A model generated the notes under the pieces. The model saw only the letters and a program-made list of their open reading frames with translations, was not told where the DNA came from and searched no databases. The position numbers were made by a program, and so were the translations under genes. From contig MFNJ01000047.1 in NCBI GenBank assembly GCA_001782015.1, positions 13,912 to 74,307 of the forward strand: a DNA stretch of 60,396 bases, read 5' to 3'. Shown one piece after another: positions 23,483 to 32,313 of this stretch (its first letter is position 1; every line of letters begins with the position of its first letter). Source of the stretch: Candidatus Levybacteria bacterium RIFCSPHIGHO2_01_FULL_36_15 (GTDB lineage Bacteria; Patescibacteriota; Microgenomatia; Levybacterales; GWA1-39-11).

Positions 23483-26122
23483 TCATTTTGCAGTTACATT
23501 AACAGTATATGTTGCCAAATTGCCAGCAAGATCATAAGCTTTGGCAGAAAGTGTATAATTAGCTCCCTTTTTGGCAGGTACAAACCAAGTACAAGTAAAG
23601 GGTGTAGTCGTATCGCTACATTTAAGTGTACTGTTAACATAAAATGCTACTTTAGCAACACCTATATTATCTGTGGCTGTGGCTGTAATAGTGGTTGTTT
23701 TATTTCTTGCAACTATACCACCATTTACTGGATAAGTAATAGTGACTATTGGAGGAGTAAGATCAGGTGTGGAAGTTGGTGTCGGCGTAGGAGGAACAGG
23801 CGTAGGAGTGGGGGTTGAAGTTGGTGTCGGCGTAGGAGTGGCTGTAGACCCCAATATTTGGAAATTATCAATAAACCACCCCTCATAATTATTATTATAC
23901 TTATCCACTGTGTTGAAATCAAATTCAATTTTAATATCTTTTCCATCATAGGCTGAGAGGTCTATGGTTTCTTCTTTAAAAACTCCATTGGTGATCATTG
24001 GATAAAGTAAAGTCTCCAGATTCACTATGCCACGATAATAAATTTGTACCCTGGCTATATCCCACAAGTAAGGATCAGGTTCTGTAGATAAGGAATATCT
24101 AAAAACAAGATGCGTGTTCTGGATACCAGTCAGATTGATACTCGGAGAAACTAAAGTCCCAGCGCTTCCAAATCCATTATCATAGTTGCCAGTTTGCTCA
24201 TTTCCATAATACCAAGAAGTTATAGGGCTAACAGATTTTCTTAGGCTCTGATGCCAAATGACATTTTCTTCACCAGGACTTTTAAATACCGTCCAACCAT
24301 TAATACCATTCTCCATATTATCGCTAAATATGACAATTGGATTAGTGGTTGTGGCAACTACCACATTTGAGATGGCTGAGGCATTGCCTGCATTATCCAA
24401 AACTTTCATAGCAAGATAATAAGTAGTGTTTGGAAAAAGCCCTGCTAATTTAAAGGTTTGAGTTTGACCAGAAGCCAGTGGTATTGGAACATTAACGGCT
24501 TGAGATACTGAGTTAAAGTTATTTTCATCAATAGGCACAGTCGAATATCGCAGATCATAACGAGTTGCTTGACCAACTAATCCGTCATCTCCTACAGTTG
24601 TCCAAGTTAATTTCACATAATTAAAATCAATCGAGACTGCAGCTAAATCAGTGATAGCTGAAGGCGGGACTTTGTCGTTATCAAAAAAATTGTAGATATT
24701 AAGTCTACCATTGGTAACAGTTTTTCCCTGCAAAGCAATAACCGTATCAGAAAAATTCATGATCTTATTTTTTATCTCAGAATGTGATAGTTGGGGCGAA
24801 AAGCTCCAAAGAAGAACCGCTGTTCCTGAGACATGCGGTGTGGCCATTGAAGTCCCATTTAAATAGCGATAACCAGAAGGATCGCATAATTTGCAAGCGC
24901 CTTTAGGCACTGTAGAATAAATATTCACGCCAGGCGCACCCAGGTCAACTGTTGTCAATCCATAATTAGAAAAGCTTGCCAATTGATCTTTATAGTCAGT
25001 CGCGGCTACAGAAATAATATTAGGCAAATCATAAGAAGAGGGATACATGGGAAGTAAATCATTGTCTGAAGAATTATTACCCGCAGCCGCAATAAAAAGA
25101 TTACCAGCATTATTAGCAACTGTTATAGCTTCATATAAAGCTTGGGAATTAGCCCCTCCACCCCAGCTATTACTAGTAATTTTAAAACCCATTTGGTTGG
25201 CATATAAAATTGCTTTGACAGCATTGTCAGCAGTCCCTGAACCATTGGCGTCTAAAAATTTAATTGCGGCAATCTTGGCTTTCCAGTTTACCCCTACTAC
25301 TCCAAGTCCGTTGTTTCCTACCGCACCAATAGTTCCTGCCACATGAGTGCCATGACCATGATCATCAAAAGGGTCAGGATCGTTATTGACAAAATCATAA
25401 CCATAGATGTCATCTATGAATCCATTATTATCATCGTCAACGCCAGCCGAACCACTCTGTTCAGCTGTATTCACCCATAAATTATCCTTCAAATCCTCAT
25501 GAGTGTAATCAATGCCAGTATCAATTATGCCAACAACCAAGTTACTATCATGAATTGTGCTCCAAGCCTCAGGTGCATCAATATCAGCATCCGTTGTACC
25601 ACCATTTTGGCCATTATTATTTAATCCCCAAAGATTGGTAAAGCTTGGATCATTGGGAACTGATAAGGTTGTAACTATATAATTTAGCTCAGCGTATTCA
25701 ACGTTTTCATCTTTGTTTAAGGCTCTAAGCAAATTAGTCAGCTCTTGATCCAGGACTTCGGCTTTATATAATCGATCTAAACCCACTTTTTCTATCTGCT
25801 TTTGAATTCCACTCTTTAATTTATGCTTTGCTAAAATTTTATTTAGGAATTTTATGTTATATTCTTTAGAGAATTTCTCATCAGGGAAAAAGTCTTTTTT
25901 GAATTTGATAATGATTTCTCCTGGCACATGTTTGTTGATTTTAACTCCATTCTGTTGTCTTGGTTTTTGAGGTGTGGCTTCTACTCTTTGTGTTATCTTT
26001 TGTTTTTGTCTGACAAGAAGGGTTGTGATAGAAAGAGAAATAATAAGAATAATTAAAGTAGTCAAATTTAATAACTTTATAATAGGAATTCTCTGAATAA
26101 ATTCTTTTATTCTTTTCTTCAC
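23483..26122 (-). CDS. Cell-surface subtilisin-like (S8) serine protease
   Basis: 879 residues: N-terminal membrane anchor (about 15-40), inhibitor-like propeptide (60-150), S8 peptidase domain with catalytic Asp201 (IIDTGID), His257 (HGHGTHVAG) and Ser425 (NGTSMATPHV), a fibronectin-type region (VPPSAITDLAA), a beta-sandwich domain, a Pro/Thr linker of about 30 residues, and a C-terminal Ig-like domain ending in VTAK. It should degrade proteins outside the cell while tethered by the anchor. The anchor and Ig-like domain are shared with the papain-like protein at 36746-40003. Start is GTG, 7 nt after a -10 box. Confidence 0.92.
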   Translation of the reverse strand: MKKRIKEFIQRIPIIKLLNLTTLIILIISLSITTLLVRQKQKITQRVEATPQKPRQQNGVKINKHVPGEIIIKFKKDFFPDEKFSKEYNIKFLNKILAKHKLKSGIQKQIEKVGLDRLYKAEVLDQELTNLLRALNKDENVEYAELNYIVTTLSVPNDPSFTNLWGLNNNGQNGGTTDADIDAPEAWSTIHDSNLVVGIIDTGIDYTHEDLKDNLWVNTAEQSGSAGVDDDNNGFIDDIYGYDFVNNDPDPFDDHGHGTHVAGTIGAVGNNGLGVVGVNWKAKIAAIKFLDANGSGTADNAVKAILYANQMGFKITSNSWGGGANSQALYEAITVANNAGNLFIAAAGNNSSDNDLLPMYPSSYDLPNIISVAATDYKDQLASFSNYGLTTVDLGAPGVNIYSTVPKGACKLCDPSGYRYLNGTSMATPHVSGTAVLLWSFSPQLSHSEIKNKIMNFSDTVIALQGKTVTNGRLNIYNFFDNDKVPPSAITDLAAVSIDFNYVKLTWTTVGDDGLVGQATRYDLRYSTVPIDENNFNSVSQAVNVPIPLASGQTQTFKLAGLFPNTTYYLAMKVLDNAGNASAISNVVVATTTNPIVIFSDNMENGINGWTVFKSPGEENVIWHQSLRKSVSPITSWYYGNEQTGNYDNGFGSAGTLVSPSINLTGIQNTHLVFRYSLSTEPDPYLWDIARVQIYYRGIVNLETLLYPMITNGVFKEETIDLSAYDGKDIKIEFDFNTVDKYNNNYEGWFIDNFQILGSTATPTPTPTSTPTPTPVPPTPTPTSTPDLTPPIVTITYPVNGGIVARNKTTTITATATDNIGVAKVAFYVNSTLKCSDTTTPFTCTWFVPAKKGANYTLSAKAYDLAGNLATYTVNVTAK

Positions 26123-26129
26123 TATTTAT

Positions 26130-26159
26130 GTAGTATCACATAGAGATTATGTTTGTCAA
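26130..26159 (-). promoter_or_regulatory. Promoter of the S8 protease gene
   Basis: TTGACA at 26159-26154, 18-nt spacer, TACTAC at 26135-26130, 7 nt to the GTG start. Confidence 0.6.
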
Positions 26160-26197
26160 ATGGCATCTGTGTATGAATTCACCATTTACCAGCACTA

Positions 26198-26304
26198 TTG
26201 TCATCGCGAGTCCCGATTTATCGGGACGTGGCGATCTCATAAGATTGCTTCGCGGAGTTTACACTGAGATTGCTTCTCCGTCAACTGACGGATCGCAATG
26301 ACAA
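26198..26304. repeat. Palindromic intergenic repeat (TTGTCATCGCGAG...CGCAATGACAA)
   Basis: Outer ends are complementary (TTGTCAT/ATGACAA); inside are a TCCCGA-TTTA-TCGGGA hairpin and TCCGTCAACTGACGGA. It occupies most of the 334-nt gap 26123-26456, where no gene is seen. Confidence 0.75.
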
Positions 26305-26456
26305 AATCGTGTCGTAAGAGTGAGATCTTACTTTGGATTAGTAATGTTAACTTGAATAATAGTTGATTGGTAGAGAAAATATTTAAAATTGACAGTTTTG
26401 ACCACGTCAAACCGCATCAGACGCTGTTTTGAAACGTTCTGTAGTTTAGAAAATAT

Positions 26457-27623
26457 TCACGAGGGGATTGCGGGCAAAAGTTTTAAAATCTTGTCAAAAT
26501 AGTTTTTGGAATATATTGTGGTAAATGTGTGCGGCAGGGGGAAAATATCTTTTTTACCAATCTTTTCTGAGATCTTTATTTCTGCACAATTATAGTTTTT
26601 ATAATAATCTTCCAGGACAAGGTCAACTTCCTGGCCACCGTACTCTCTGTAAAAATACATGTTTTGATTGATATACAGGTTTTTACGTCTTTTTTCTATT
26701 TCTGAGATAATAAAATTCTCAAAGACACCGCCTTTGTCGGGTCGTAAATCCAATTCCCGGAAATCCTTAACCAGAATATTCCTAATACCCAGATCATAAA
26801 AGAAGAGTTTTCGATTCTCTGAAACTGCCCGTCTTAAGTTAGTTTTAAAAGACGGCAAAGGAATTAAGATATAGTTTTTTATAAATATCTCAATATAATT
26901 TGAGACCGTGCTCACATTAGCCTGAAGGCTGTTGGCAATTTCCCGGATAGATACTTCTGATCCTAACTGAAGAGCGATTTTAGTCAGAATATCTTTGGCA
27001 AGTTTTTCATTTTTAAGATCATATATTTGAGTGATGTCTTTTAAAATATAAGTGTCAAAGATATTTTGTAAAAGCTCGATTTTCTCTGTGTTGGAAAACT
27101 CATCCTTTGTGTAAACTTCAGGATAAGCACCAAAAATCTGCAGTTTTTGTAAGAGATCATGCTCGAAAACACTTTTATCATAAGAAAGTATTTGGGTGTT
27201 GTCGGCAATTTCTGTTATGGAAAGCGGAAGACAAAAACTCTCAGTAAAACGGCCGGCCAGTGTATCAAAATCTTCACCGCTTTTTTGTCTAAGTTCACTA
27301 CTGCCGGTTGCGATAACTTTTACCTTAAATTCATCGTGAAGAATTTTAAGAGCTACGGTTGATTTGGGATGACTTTGTACCTCGTCAATTAAAATAACTT
27401 TATGCTCTGAAGCAATTTTTTCCATTACTTCACGTCTGGGGATGAATTTTTCCGTATCTGATTCAAGGTCAAAATTAAAAACAGGTACAGATAAAGATGT
27501 AGACAATTTCTTAAGCAGTGTGGTTTTTCCTGAACGTCTTGGACCCCATATAAAAAAGATTTTATGGTTATCTCCTTTTAGATAAGACTCCAATCTGTTT
27601 TCTATAGCTCTTCTTAACATCAT
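26457..27623 (-). CDS. AAA-type ATPase with DUF4143-like C-terminal domain
   Basis: 388 residues. Walker A GPRRSGKTT, Walker B VILIDEVQ, sensor-like ATGSSELR, then a winged-helix segment (SIREIANSLQANVSTVSNYI) and a C-terminal nuclease-like region (GGQEVDLVLEDYY...CAEIKI). This is the common bacterial DUF4143/AAA_14 family of unknown function, often with variable target specificity. The start at 27623 (MMLRRAIENR) is set by a promoter 7 nt upstream. A paralogue is encoded at 33420-34562. Confidence 0.88.
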   Translation of the reverse strand: MMLRRAIENRLESYLKGDNHKIFFIWGPRRSGKTTLLKKLSTSLSVPVFNFDLESDTEKFIPRREVMEKIASEHKVILIDEVQSHPKSTVALKILHDEFKVKVIATGSSELRQKSGEDFDTLAGRFTESFCLPLSITEIADNTQILSYDKSVFEHDLLQKLQIFGAYPEVYTKDEFSNTEKIELLQNIFDTYILKDITQIYDLKNEKLAKDILTKIALQLGSEVSIREIANSLQANVSTVSNYIEIFIKNYILIPLPSFKTNLRRAVSENRKLFFYDLGIRNILVKDFRELDLRPDKGGVFENFIISEIEKRRKNLYINQNMYFYREYGGQEVDLVLEDYYKNYNCAEIKISEKIGKKDIFPLPHTFTTIYSKNYFDKILKLLPAIPS

Positions 27624-27630
27624 ATTATAT

Positions 27631-27658
27631 ATAGTAGCATTAAATTGTATAATGTCAA
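27631..27658 (-). promoter_or_regulatory. Promoter of the first DUF4143-type ATPase gene
   Basis: TTGACA at 27658-27653, 16-nt spacer, TACTAT at 27636-27631, 7 nt to the ATG. Confidence 0.7.
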
Positions 27659-27707
27659 TATACAGATTAAATATAAAATGGACTATTGTATGCAATCCCA
27701 AAATTCA

Positions 27708-27749
27708 CCTATTTACGTGAAGGGGAGGATTGTGAATTTTGTGGTGTGA
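27708..27749 (+). pseudogene. Remnant of a leuS 3' end
   Basis: Reads PIYVKGRIVNFVV followed by TGA, matching the leuS end VYVPGKIVNFVV at 22389-22427, with mostly silent nucleotide differences. No upstream leuS sequence is seen. Confidence 0.7.
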
Positions 27750-27763
27750 GGATCCCCACTCAA

Positions 27764-27875
27764 TTACTTTGATGTGACCGTAACCGTGCTGCTTGTTTTT
27801 GTATTTCCAGCCAAATCATAGGCTTTGGCAGATATAGAATGTTTGACGTTTGGTTTGCTGGAAAATAAAACAACT
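27764..27875 (-). pseudogene. Remnant of a C-terminal Ig-like domain
   Basis: The minus strand reads NVKHSISAKAYDLAGNTK then TSSTVTVTSK and a stop, closely matching the ends of the S8 and C1 protease genes. Only about 37 codons remain. It faces the leuS-tail remnant 14 nt away. The following 27876-28155 shows no convincing gene. Confidence 0.75.
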
Positions 27876-28155
27876 ACTGGGTGTATTTAGATAAAAATGA
27901 ATTATCAAAGAATAAAAAATAAAAAAATGCTGTTTTTCAAATTTAACCTCAAATTAATTTTGCAGCTGATAGTCTTTGATATATTTAGACTTAAAAAATG
28001 GGTTTTTCCCCAATTTCTATTTTTCCCGTTTTATCAATATCACCGGTGTTTCGCTAAACTGTTTTTATCTATTAAAAAGGATTGATGGTGTAATCCACGG
28101 TGCAGCTTTTATGGAGATATTTTTAGTTTAAAATGATAAATATGAAAATAGTAAT

Positions 28156-29361
28156 TTACTTAAGGATTAATCTATAAAGGTTTATGGGAGCCTCGTCTAT
28201 ATTCAGGTTTGTTAATATTACAAGACTGTTTCCATCATTCCAGGGGAAAACAAAGTCATCAACAAAAGGTCCTGCATAAACAGTGGTGACATTACCTCCG
28301 TCATATTCGGTGACATTGATTTTACGATCTTTCACAAAAACCAGATGTCTTGAGTCAGGATACCAGGTAAATCTTGGCATATTTTCATCTTTTCTAAGCT
28401 GTGACCTGTCAAAAATGAGATAATTTCTATCCTCTTTTATGTCATAAACATACAGGTTTCCTTTTTGAATATTTCTCTCTTCTGGGGTAGAGTCTGTTCC
28501 TATTACTCTTGGAGTAATCAGGATCGGAATATTCGCGCTTCTGGAAGCCTCATAAAGCACCGTATCCTGTTCAAGAGAAAAAGTGGGATTTTGGAAGTTT
28601 TCATTTATCAAGTCTGTGAGTTTGTTGTTCTGGTCGTCAATCAGTTTTTTAATTTTTTCAGCTTTCTGCTTTTCCCACGTATTTTTAATTTGAAGAATGG
28701 TTTCAGTTACATCTTGGAATCTATCACTAAAACCTTTTGTTGATAAAAGATATGTGGCTGGGTTTATTCCCAGAGAAACAGTGGCCAAAAGTTGTGTTCC
28801 GTCGGGTGAAAATTCAAGCAAAGCATTGGAAAAATCAACAAATGAATTATCTGCAATTTGAGTACTTGCTCCGCCAATGTTTAAGATGGGTTTTGAGTTC
28901 ATGTCAAGCACGTAAATCCCGTTTTTTTGCGCTGAAGCAGAAGACACTGTATAAGCAATAAGAGTTTCAGTTGAATCAAGAACAGGATTTTGAGCCCCGG
29001 TAGATGTTGTAGATTCAAGCTTGGGAGCCGTTGGAAAGAGTAGTGCGTCGGCTCTGCTTACAACCTCTTTTTTAATTGTGATTTTCTTATTCCAGGCAAA
29101 ATATCCGTCTTTTACTATTTTTATTTCATAATCGCCCGGAGTAAGATTTATGGTATTATTTGTAGCAGTTGCTATTTGATTGTTTACGAACACTTTGGCT
29201 GCGTCGGGCTTACTTGTTAAGACAAGAAGGCCGGTTCCTTCTACCATCGGACTGCCATTGTTGGGTACAATTCTGTAGCCTTTAGCATAGAAAATCCCAA
29301 TCAGTGTTCCGATAAGCAAAAAAGAAAAAATCATTATTCCTGTAACAACAACCCTTTTCAT
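28156..29361 (-). CDS. Membrane-anchored PEGA-domain protein
   Basis: 401 residues: N-terminal membrane segment (about 5-27), a PEGA domain (about 45-110; GLLVLTSKPDAAKVFVNNQ, LTPGDYEIKIVKDGY) and a C-terminal beta-propeller-like region with TolB/WD-style repeats (FSPDGTQLLATV, WYPDSRHLVFVKD). PEGA domains occur in surface proteins and may bind peptidoglycan or other surface parts. A TATAAT (29375-29370) ends 8 nt before the ATG. Divergent from mreB. Confidence 0.85.
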   Translation of the reverse strand: MKRVVVTGIMIFSFLLIGTLIGIFYAKGYRIVPNNGSPMVEGTGLLVLTSKPDAAKVFVNNQIATATNNTINLTPGDYEIKIVKDGYFAWNKKITIKKEVVSRADALLFPTAPKLESTTSTGAQNPVLDSTETLIAYTVSSASAQKNGIYVLDMNSKPILNIGGASTQIADNSFVDFSNALLEFSPDGTQLLATVSLGINPATYLLSTKGFSDRFQDVTETILQIKNTWEKQKAEKIKKLIDDQNNKLTDLINENFQNPTFSLEQDTVLYEASRSANIPILITPRVIGTDSTPEERNIQKGNLYVYDIKEDRNYLIFDRSQLRKDENMPRFTWYPDSRHLVFVKDRKINVTEYDGGNVTTVYAGPFVDDFVFPWNDGNSLVILTNLNIDEAPINLYRLILK

Positions 29362-29378
29362 TAAAAGTAATTATATAC

Positions 29379-29412
29379 TATACTCTTCGCATTTGAAAAT
29401 GCTACGGTATCT
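29379..29412. repeat. GCATTTGAAAATGC inverted-repeat element, copy 1
   Basis: Perfect core palindrome arms GCATTT/AAATGC with outer arms TATACTC/GGTATCT (imperfect). The same element, more complete, is at 36552-36585 in the opposite orientation. It ends 17 nt upstream of the PEGA gene start. Confidence 0.7.
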
Positions 29413-29546
29413 GCGACTTCGCTTTGCTTTTGCAAAAAAGACTAAATTTAAAAAATTTTCCCGCTCTTGAAAGTTATTTAATATCCGAATATAATAAAAG
29501 ATGATTGAAGCACACTTGATATAGAAAAGTGATCTTTTGATACATT

Positions 29547-29655
29547 TAATTAGTTCAAAATTCAAAGTATAAAGTTCAAAGTCGTAATTCAAGATTTAAG
29601 GTTACAGCCAAATTGCAGCTTTTAATTTTTAACTTTGAACTTTTAACTTATAAAT
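29547..29655. repeat. AT-rich TTCAAAG/CTTTGAA palindromic spacer before mreB
   Basis: TTCAAAATTCAAAG and AAGTTCAAAG on the left, TTTTAACTTTGAAC on the right. Occupies the mreB 5' region up to 3 nt from the start codon. Confidence 0.65.
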
Positions 29656-29658
29656 CTT

Positions 29659-30672
29659 ATGTTATCAAAACGCATTGGAATCGATCTTGGTACCGCAAAT
29701 ACATTGGTTTACCTTGCAGGGGAGGGAATAGTTCTTAATGAGCCCACAGTTGTTGCCCTAAGAATGGATGACAATAAGGTGGTGGCTGTGGGGCAAGAAG
29801 CAAAGGAAATGCTGGGAAGAACTCCGGGGAACATTATTGTAACACGTCCTTTAAAAGACGGAGTAATTGCTGATTATGTTATCACGGAAGCAATGCTTTC
29901 TTATTTTATTGATAAGGTGTCGGGTAAGTCCCGCTTCATAAAACCGGAAGTCATGGTTTGCATTCCCTCCGGCGTAACACAGGTGGAAAAACGGGCTGTG
30001 TTTGATGCTACTCTTGCAGCAGGAGCACGTGCCGTATACCTTATTGAAGAACCGCTTGCTGCTGCAATTGGTGCAAAAATTCCGATTGCGCTGCCAACGG
30101 GACACATGATTGTTGACAGCGGCGGAGGCACAACAGACATAGCAGTAATTTCTCTTGGGGGAATTGTTGTCCATAAATCGGTTAGAGTCGCTGGAAATAA
30201 GCTGGAAGAAGCGATCGCAAATTACATAAGAAAAAAATTTAATCTACTTGTGGGTGAAAGAACATCTGAGGAGATAAAGTTAAATATAGGTAATGTTGTT
30301 CCGGATGTTAAAGATATAAAAAAAATGCAGGTTAAAGGAAGGGATAGCGTGAATGGTCTGCCGCGGCTGATAGAAGTGGATGAAGCACAGGTAAGTGAAG
30401 CAACGCTTCCAATGATAAAAACAATAATTACCGGTATTAAAGAGGTTTTTGAAATTACTCCGCCGGAGCTGGCAAGTGACATAATAGATAAAGGCATTGT
30501 CCTTTCCGGTGGCACGTCGCTGTTTAGGAATCTTGATAAATATATAGCTCAGGAAACCGGAGTCCCTTCATATGTAGCTGAAGACCCATTACTTTGTGTG
30601 GCGCGGGGAACAGGAGTTGCCTTGGAAAATCTTGAGCTTTATAAAAGGTCCATAGGTAAAAATGACTACTAA
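29659..30672 (+). CDS. mreB: Rod-shape-determining protein MreB
   Basis: 337 residues, full length actin-like ATPase. Phosphate-binding motifs are visible: IGIDLGTANTLVY, MIVDSGGGTTDIAVIS and GIVLSGGTSLFRN. It polymerises under the membrane and guides cell-wall synthesis. mreC/mreD are not next to it. The start is only 3 nt from an AT-rich repeat, with no Shine-Dalgarno visible. Confidence 0.97.
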   Translation: MLSKRIGIDLGTANTLVYLAGEGIVLNEPTVVALRMDDNKVVAVGQEAKEMLGRTPGNIIVTRPLKDGVIADYVITEAMLSYFIDKVSGKSRFIKPEVMVCIPSGVTQVEKRAVFDATLAAGARAVYLIEEPLAAAIGAKIPIALPTGHMIVDSGGGTTDIAVISLGGIVVHKSVRVAGNKLEEAIANYIRKKFNLLVGERTSEEIKLNIGNVVPDVKDIKKMQVKGRDSVNGLPRLIEVDEAQVSEATLPMIKTIITGIKEVFEITPPELASDIIDKGIVLSGGTSLFRNLDKYIAQETGVPSYVAEDPLLCVARGTGVALENLELYKRSIGKNDY

Positions 30673-30696
30673 AATATTTACCTATAATACTCAAAA

Positions 30697-30852
30697 ATGA
30701 ACTTTACTGTCAAGATATTTTCACAAATGTTTCACGGAGCACCAGTATTAAAAATATCCTCTAGTTTATTTTTCTCTAATGCCAATAATTTAGCTGATTA
30801 TTTAAAAAACACTAATAAATGTATTCATAAGACAGTAAAAACAGTAGGGTAA
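30697..30852 (+). CDS. Possible small protein, 51 aa
   Basis: Open frame MNFTVKIFSQMFHGAPVLK... with a TATAAT (30683-30688) 8 nt before the ATG, the same layout as well-supported genes here. No similarity recognised and no good -35 box, so it may not be real. Confidence 0.35.
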   Translation: MNFTVKIFSQMFHGAPVLKISSSLFFSNANNLADYLKNTNKCIHKTVKTVG

Positions 30853-30917
30853 ATAATTTAAACGGAAATAGCTTAACGCAAGCAATATGTTCTTAGTAAT
30901 GTAATCTTATAATTTAT

Positions 30918-31691
30918 ATGATATCTACAGATTTATTGGGAGTCAATATAACAACAGAGAAAAAAGATAAAATCTTAGAGTATATTACTAGAAGCCTAAA
31001 AAATAGAGACAGAAGATACTTTATTGTTACTCCTAATCCCGAAATATTGGTTTATGCAGAACACCATCCAGAGTTTAAGAGAGTATTAAATGAGGCTAAT
31101 ATAGCCTTACCGGATGGTTATGGCATAGTATGGGGAGCCAAGCTATTGGGTAAGCCCCTCAAGCAGCGAATTGCAGGAGTAGACCTTGTTGAAAAGCTAT
31201 GTGAAAGGCTGTCTATCCCTGTCCAAAGCGGGTCAAATACTGTTGAAGCAAAGCCCGAACGGATTGCTAATATAGGCTTTCTGGGCGGAGGGGATAGTGT
31301 AGCAGGCAAAACCGCTGATTGCTTGAAGAAAAAATATCCCGGACTGAAAGTTGCTTTTGCTAACTGTGAGTGGAAAGAGGAGTTGTTGAGCTCCAAACAT
31401 ATAGACATTTTATTTGTAGCTTTTGGTTTTCCCAAGCAGGAAGAATGGATTTACAGAAATTTAAACAGGCTGCCGGTTACAGTTGCCATGGGAGTAGGAG
31501 GCGCATTTGACTATATAGGTGGCTTTGTTCCGCGTGCTCCAAAGTTTGTTCAAAACTTGGGACTTGAATGGTTATTTCGCCTGATCGTCCAGCCGTGGAG
31601 ATGGAGGAGGCAAGTCGCGCTTGTGGAATATGGGTGGTTGATTTTCAGGGAAACATTAAGATTCAGATTAAAGCGTTTAATTGCTTTATAA
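30918..31691 (+). CDS. WecG/TagA/CpsF-family glycosyltransferase
   Basis: 257 residues. The family signature is clear: ISTDLLGVNITT at the start, VTPNPEILVYA, ALPDGYGIVWGAKLLGKPL, QRIAGVDL, and the C-terminal MGVGGAFDYIGGFVPRAP ... GLEWLFRL. Such enzymes (GT26) add ManNAc or ManNAcA to undecaprenyl-linked precursors of teichoic acid or polysaccharide at the membrane. It is downstream of mreB, and uppP elsewhere in the window recycles the same lipid carrier. A TATAAT ends 4 nt before the ATG. Confidence 0.93.
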   Translation: MISTDLLGVNITTEKKDKILEYITRSLKNRDRRYFIVTPNPEILVYAEHHPEFKRVLNEANIALPDGYGIVWGAKLLGKPLKQRIAGVDLVEKLCERLSIPVQSGSNTVEAKPERIANIGFLGGGDSVAGKTADCLKKKYPGLKVAFANCEWKEELLSSKHIDILFVAFGFPKQEEWIYRNLNRLPVTVAMGVGGAFDYIGGFVPRAPKFVQNLGLEWLFRLIVQPWRWRRQVALVEYGWLIFRETLRFRLKRLIAL

Positions 31692-31768
31692 AATAATATA
31701 GAGTATTTTTAATAACTTAAATCAACTACCGATAACCAAAATTCCCCTCTTGACATGTTTGAATTATT

Positions 31769-31798
31769 TTGTTACTCTAGTTATAGTTACGATATACT
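31769..31798 (+). promoter_or_regulatory. Promoter of the HTH gene
   Basis: TTGTTA at 31769-31774, 18-nt spacer, TATACT at 31793-31798, 10 nt to the ATG. A separate TTGACA lies at 31750-31755. Confidence 0.5.
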
Positions 31799-31808
31799 TT
31801 TAACTACA

Positions 31809-32021
31809 ATGGCTAATCAGAATGTATCAATAGATAATCTTCCAGATCTTTTAACAGTCCGTGAGGTTGCTCAGTTATTAAGAGTTTCACCATTAACAAT
31901 CAAGCGCTGGGGTAAACGCGGAAAACTTCCCGCCATACGTATTAATTCCCGCGGCGACAGGCGCTACAAAAAAGAAGCAGTATTATATCTTCTTGGAATT
32001 CAGCAAAAAACAAACGTATAG
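31809..32021 (+). CDS. Small MerR/excisionase-type HTH protein
   Basis: 70 residues: winged helix-turn-helix of the HTH_17/excisionase type (LLTVREVAQLLRVSPLTIKR, then WGKRGKLPAIRI and a C-terminal YKKEAVLYLLGIQQKT). It should bind DNA, as a regulator or as an accessory factor of a mobile element. The ATG at 31809 is preferred by family similarity and promoter spacing. Two decayed 3' copies lie nearby (32095-32152 and 34691-34801). Confidence 0.85.
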   Translation: MANQNVSIDNLPDLLTVREVAQLLRVSPLTIKRWGKRGKLPAIRINSRGDRRYKKEAVLYLLGIQQKTNV

Positions 32022-32094
32022 TTCTATTTGTTAATAAGCGTTTAGGTTTCAGGCAGAATTTTCAATCTGATCTTTAAAGCCAAGCTTTGGCATT

Positions 32095-32152
32095 GTTTAG
32101 CAAAAAAGAACCAGTGCTTTGGCTCCTTGGAATCCAGCAGAAGACTAGCTAA
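32095..32152 (+). pseudogene. 3' remnant of a second HTH gene
   Basis: Reads KKEPVLWLLGIQQKTS then stop, matching the end of the intact HTH gene 130 nt upstream (KKEAVLYLLGIQQKT). Confidence 0.75.
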
Positions 32153-32276
32153 TCTTAACTTTGACTCTAAATTCTTAATTATTAACTCTTAATTTTTAAT
32201 TCTGCATAGATACTTGAGTGGTGGGTTAGTGGCACCTGGAGATTCATCCGCTTTTGGGTTTTAATGCAACAGATAC

Positions 32277-32305
32277 TTGTTATACTAATAATCTTATAGT
32301 ATAAT
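32277..32305 (+). promoter_or_regulatory. Promoter of the metallopeptidase-like gene
   Basis: TTGTTA at 32277-32282, 17-nt spacer, TATAAT at 32300-32305, 8 nt to the ATG. Confidence 0.75.
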
Positions 32306-32313
32306 TTAAGCCT

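Noticed and set aside
23314..23818. Overlapping plus-strand frames opposite the S8 protease end
   Set aside because: They are shadows of the protease coding strand or of the GC-rich island, with repetitive improbable composition.
27897..28085. 62-codon plus-strand frame
   Set aside because: Extremely Phe/Lys/Leu-rich with no promoter or ribosome binding site; looks like chance in AT-rich DNA.
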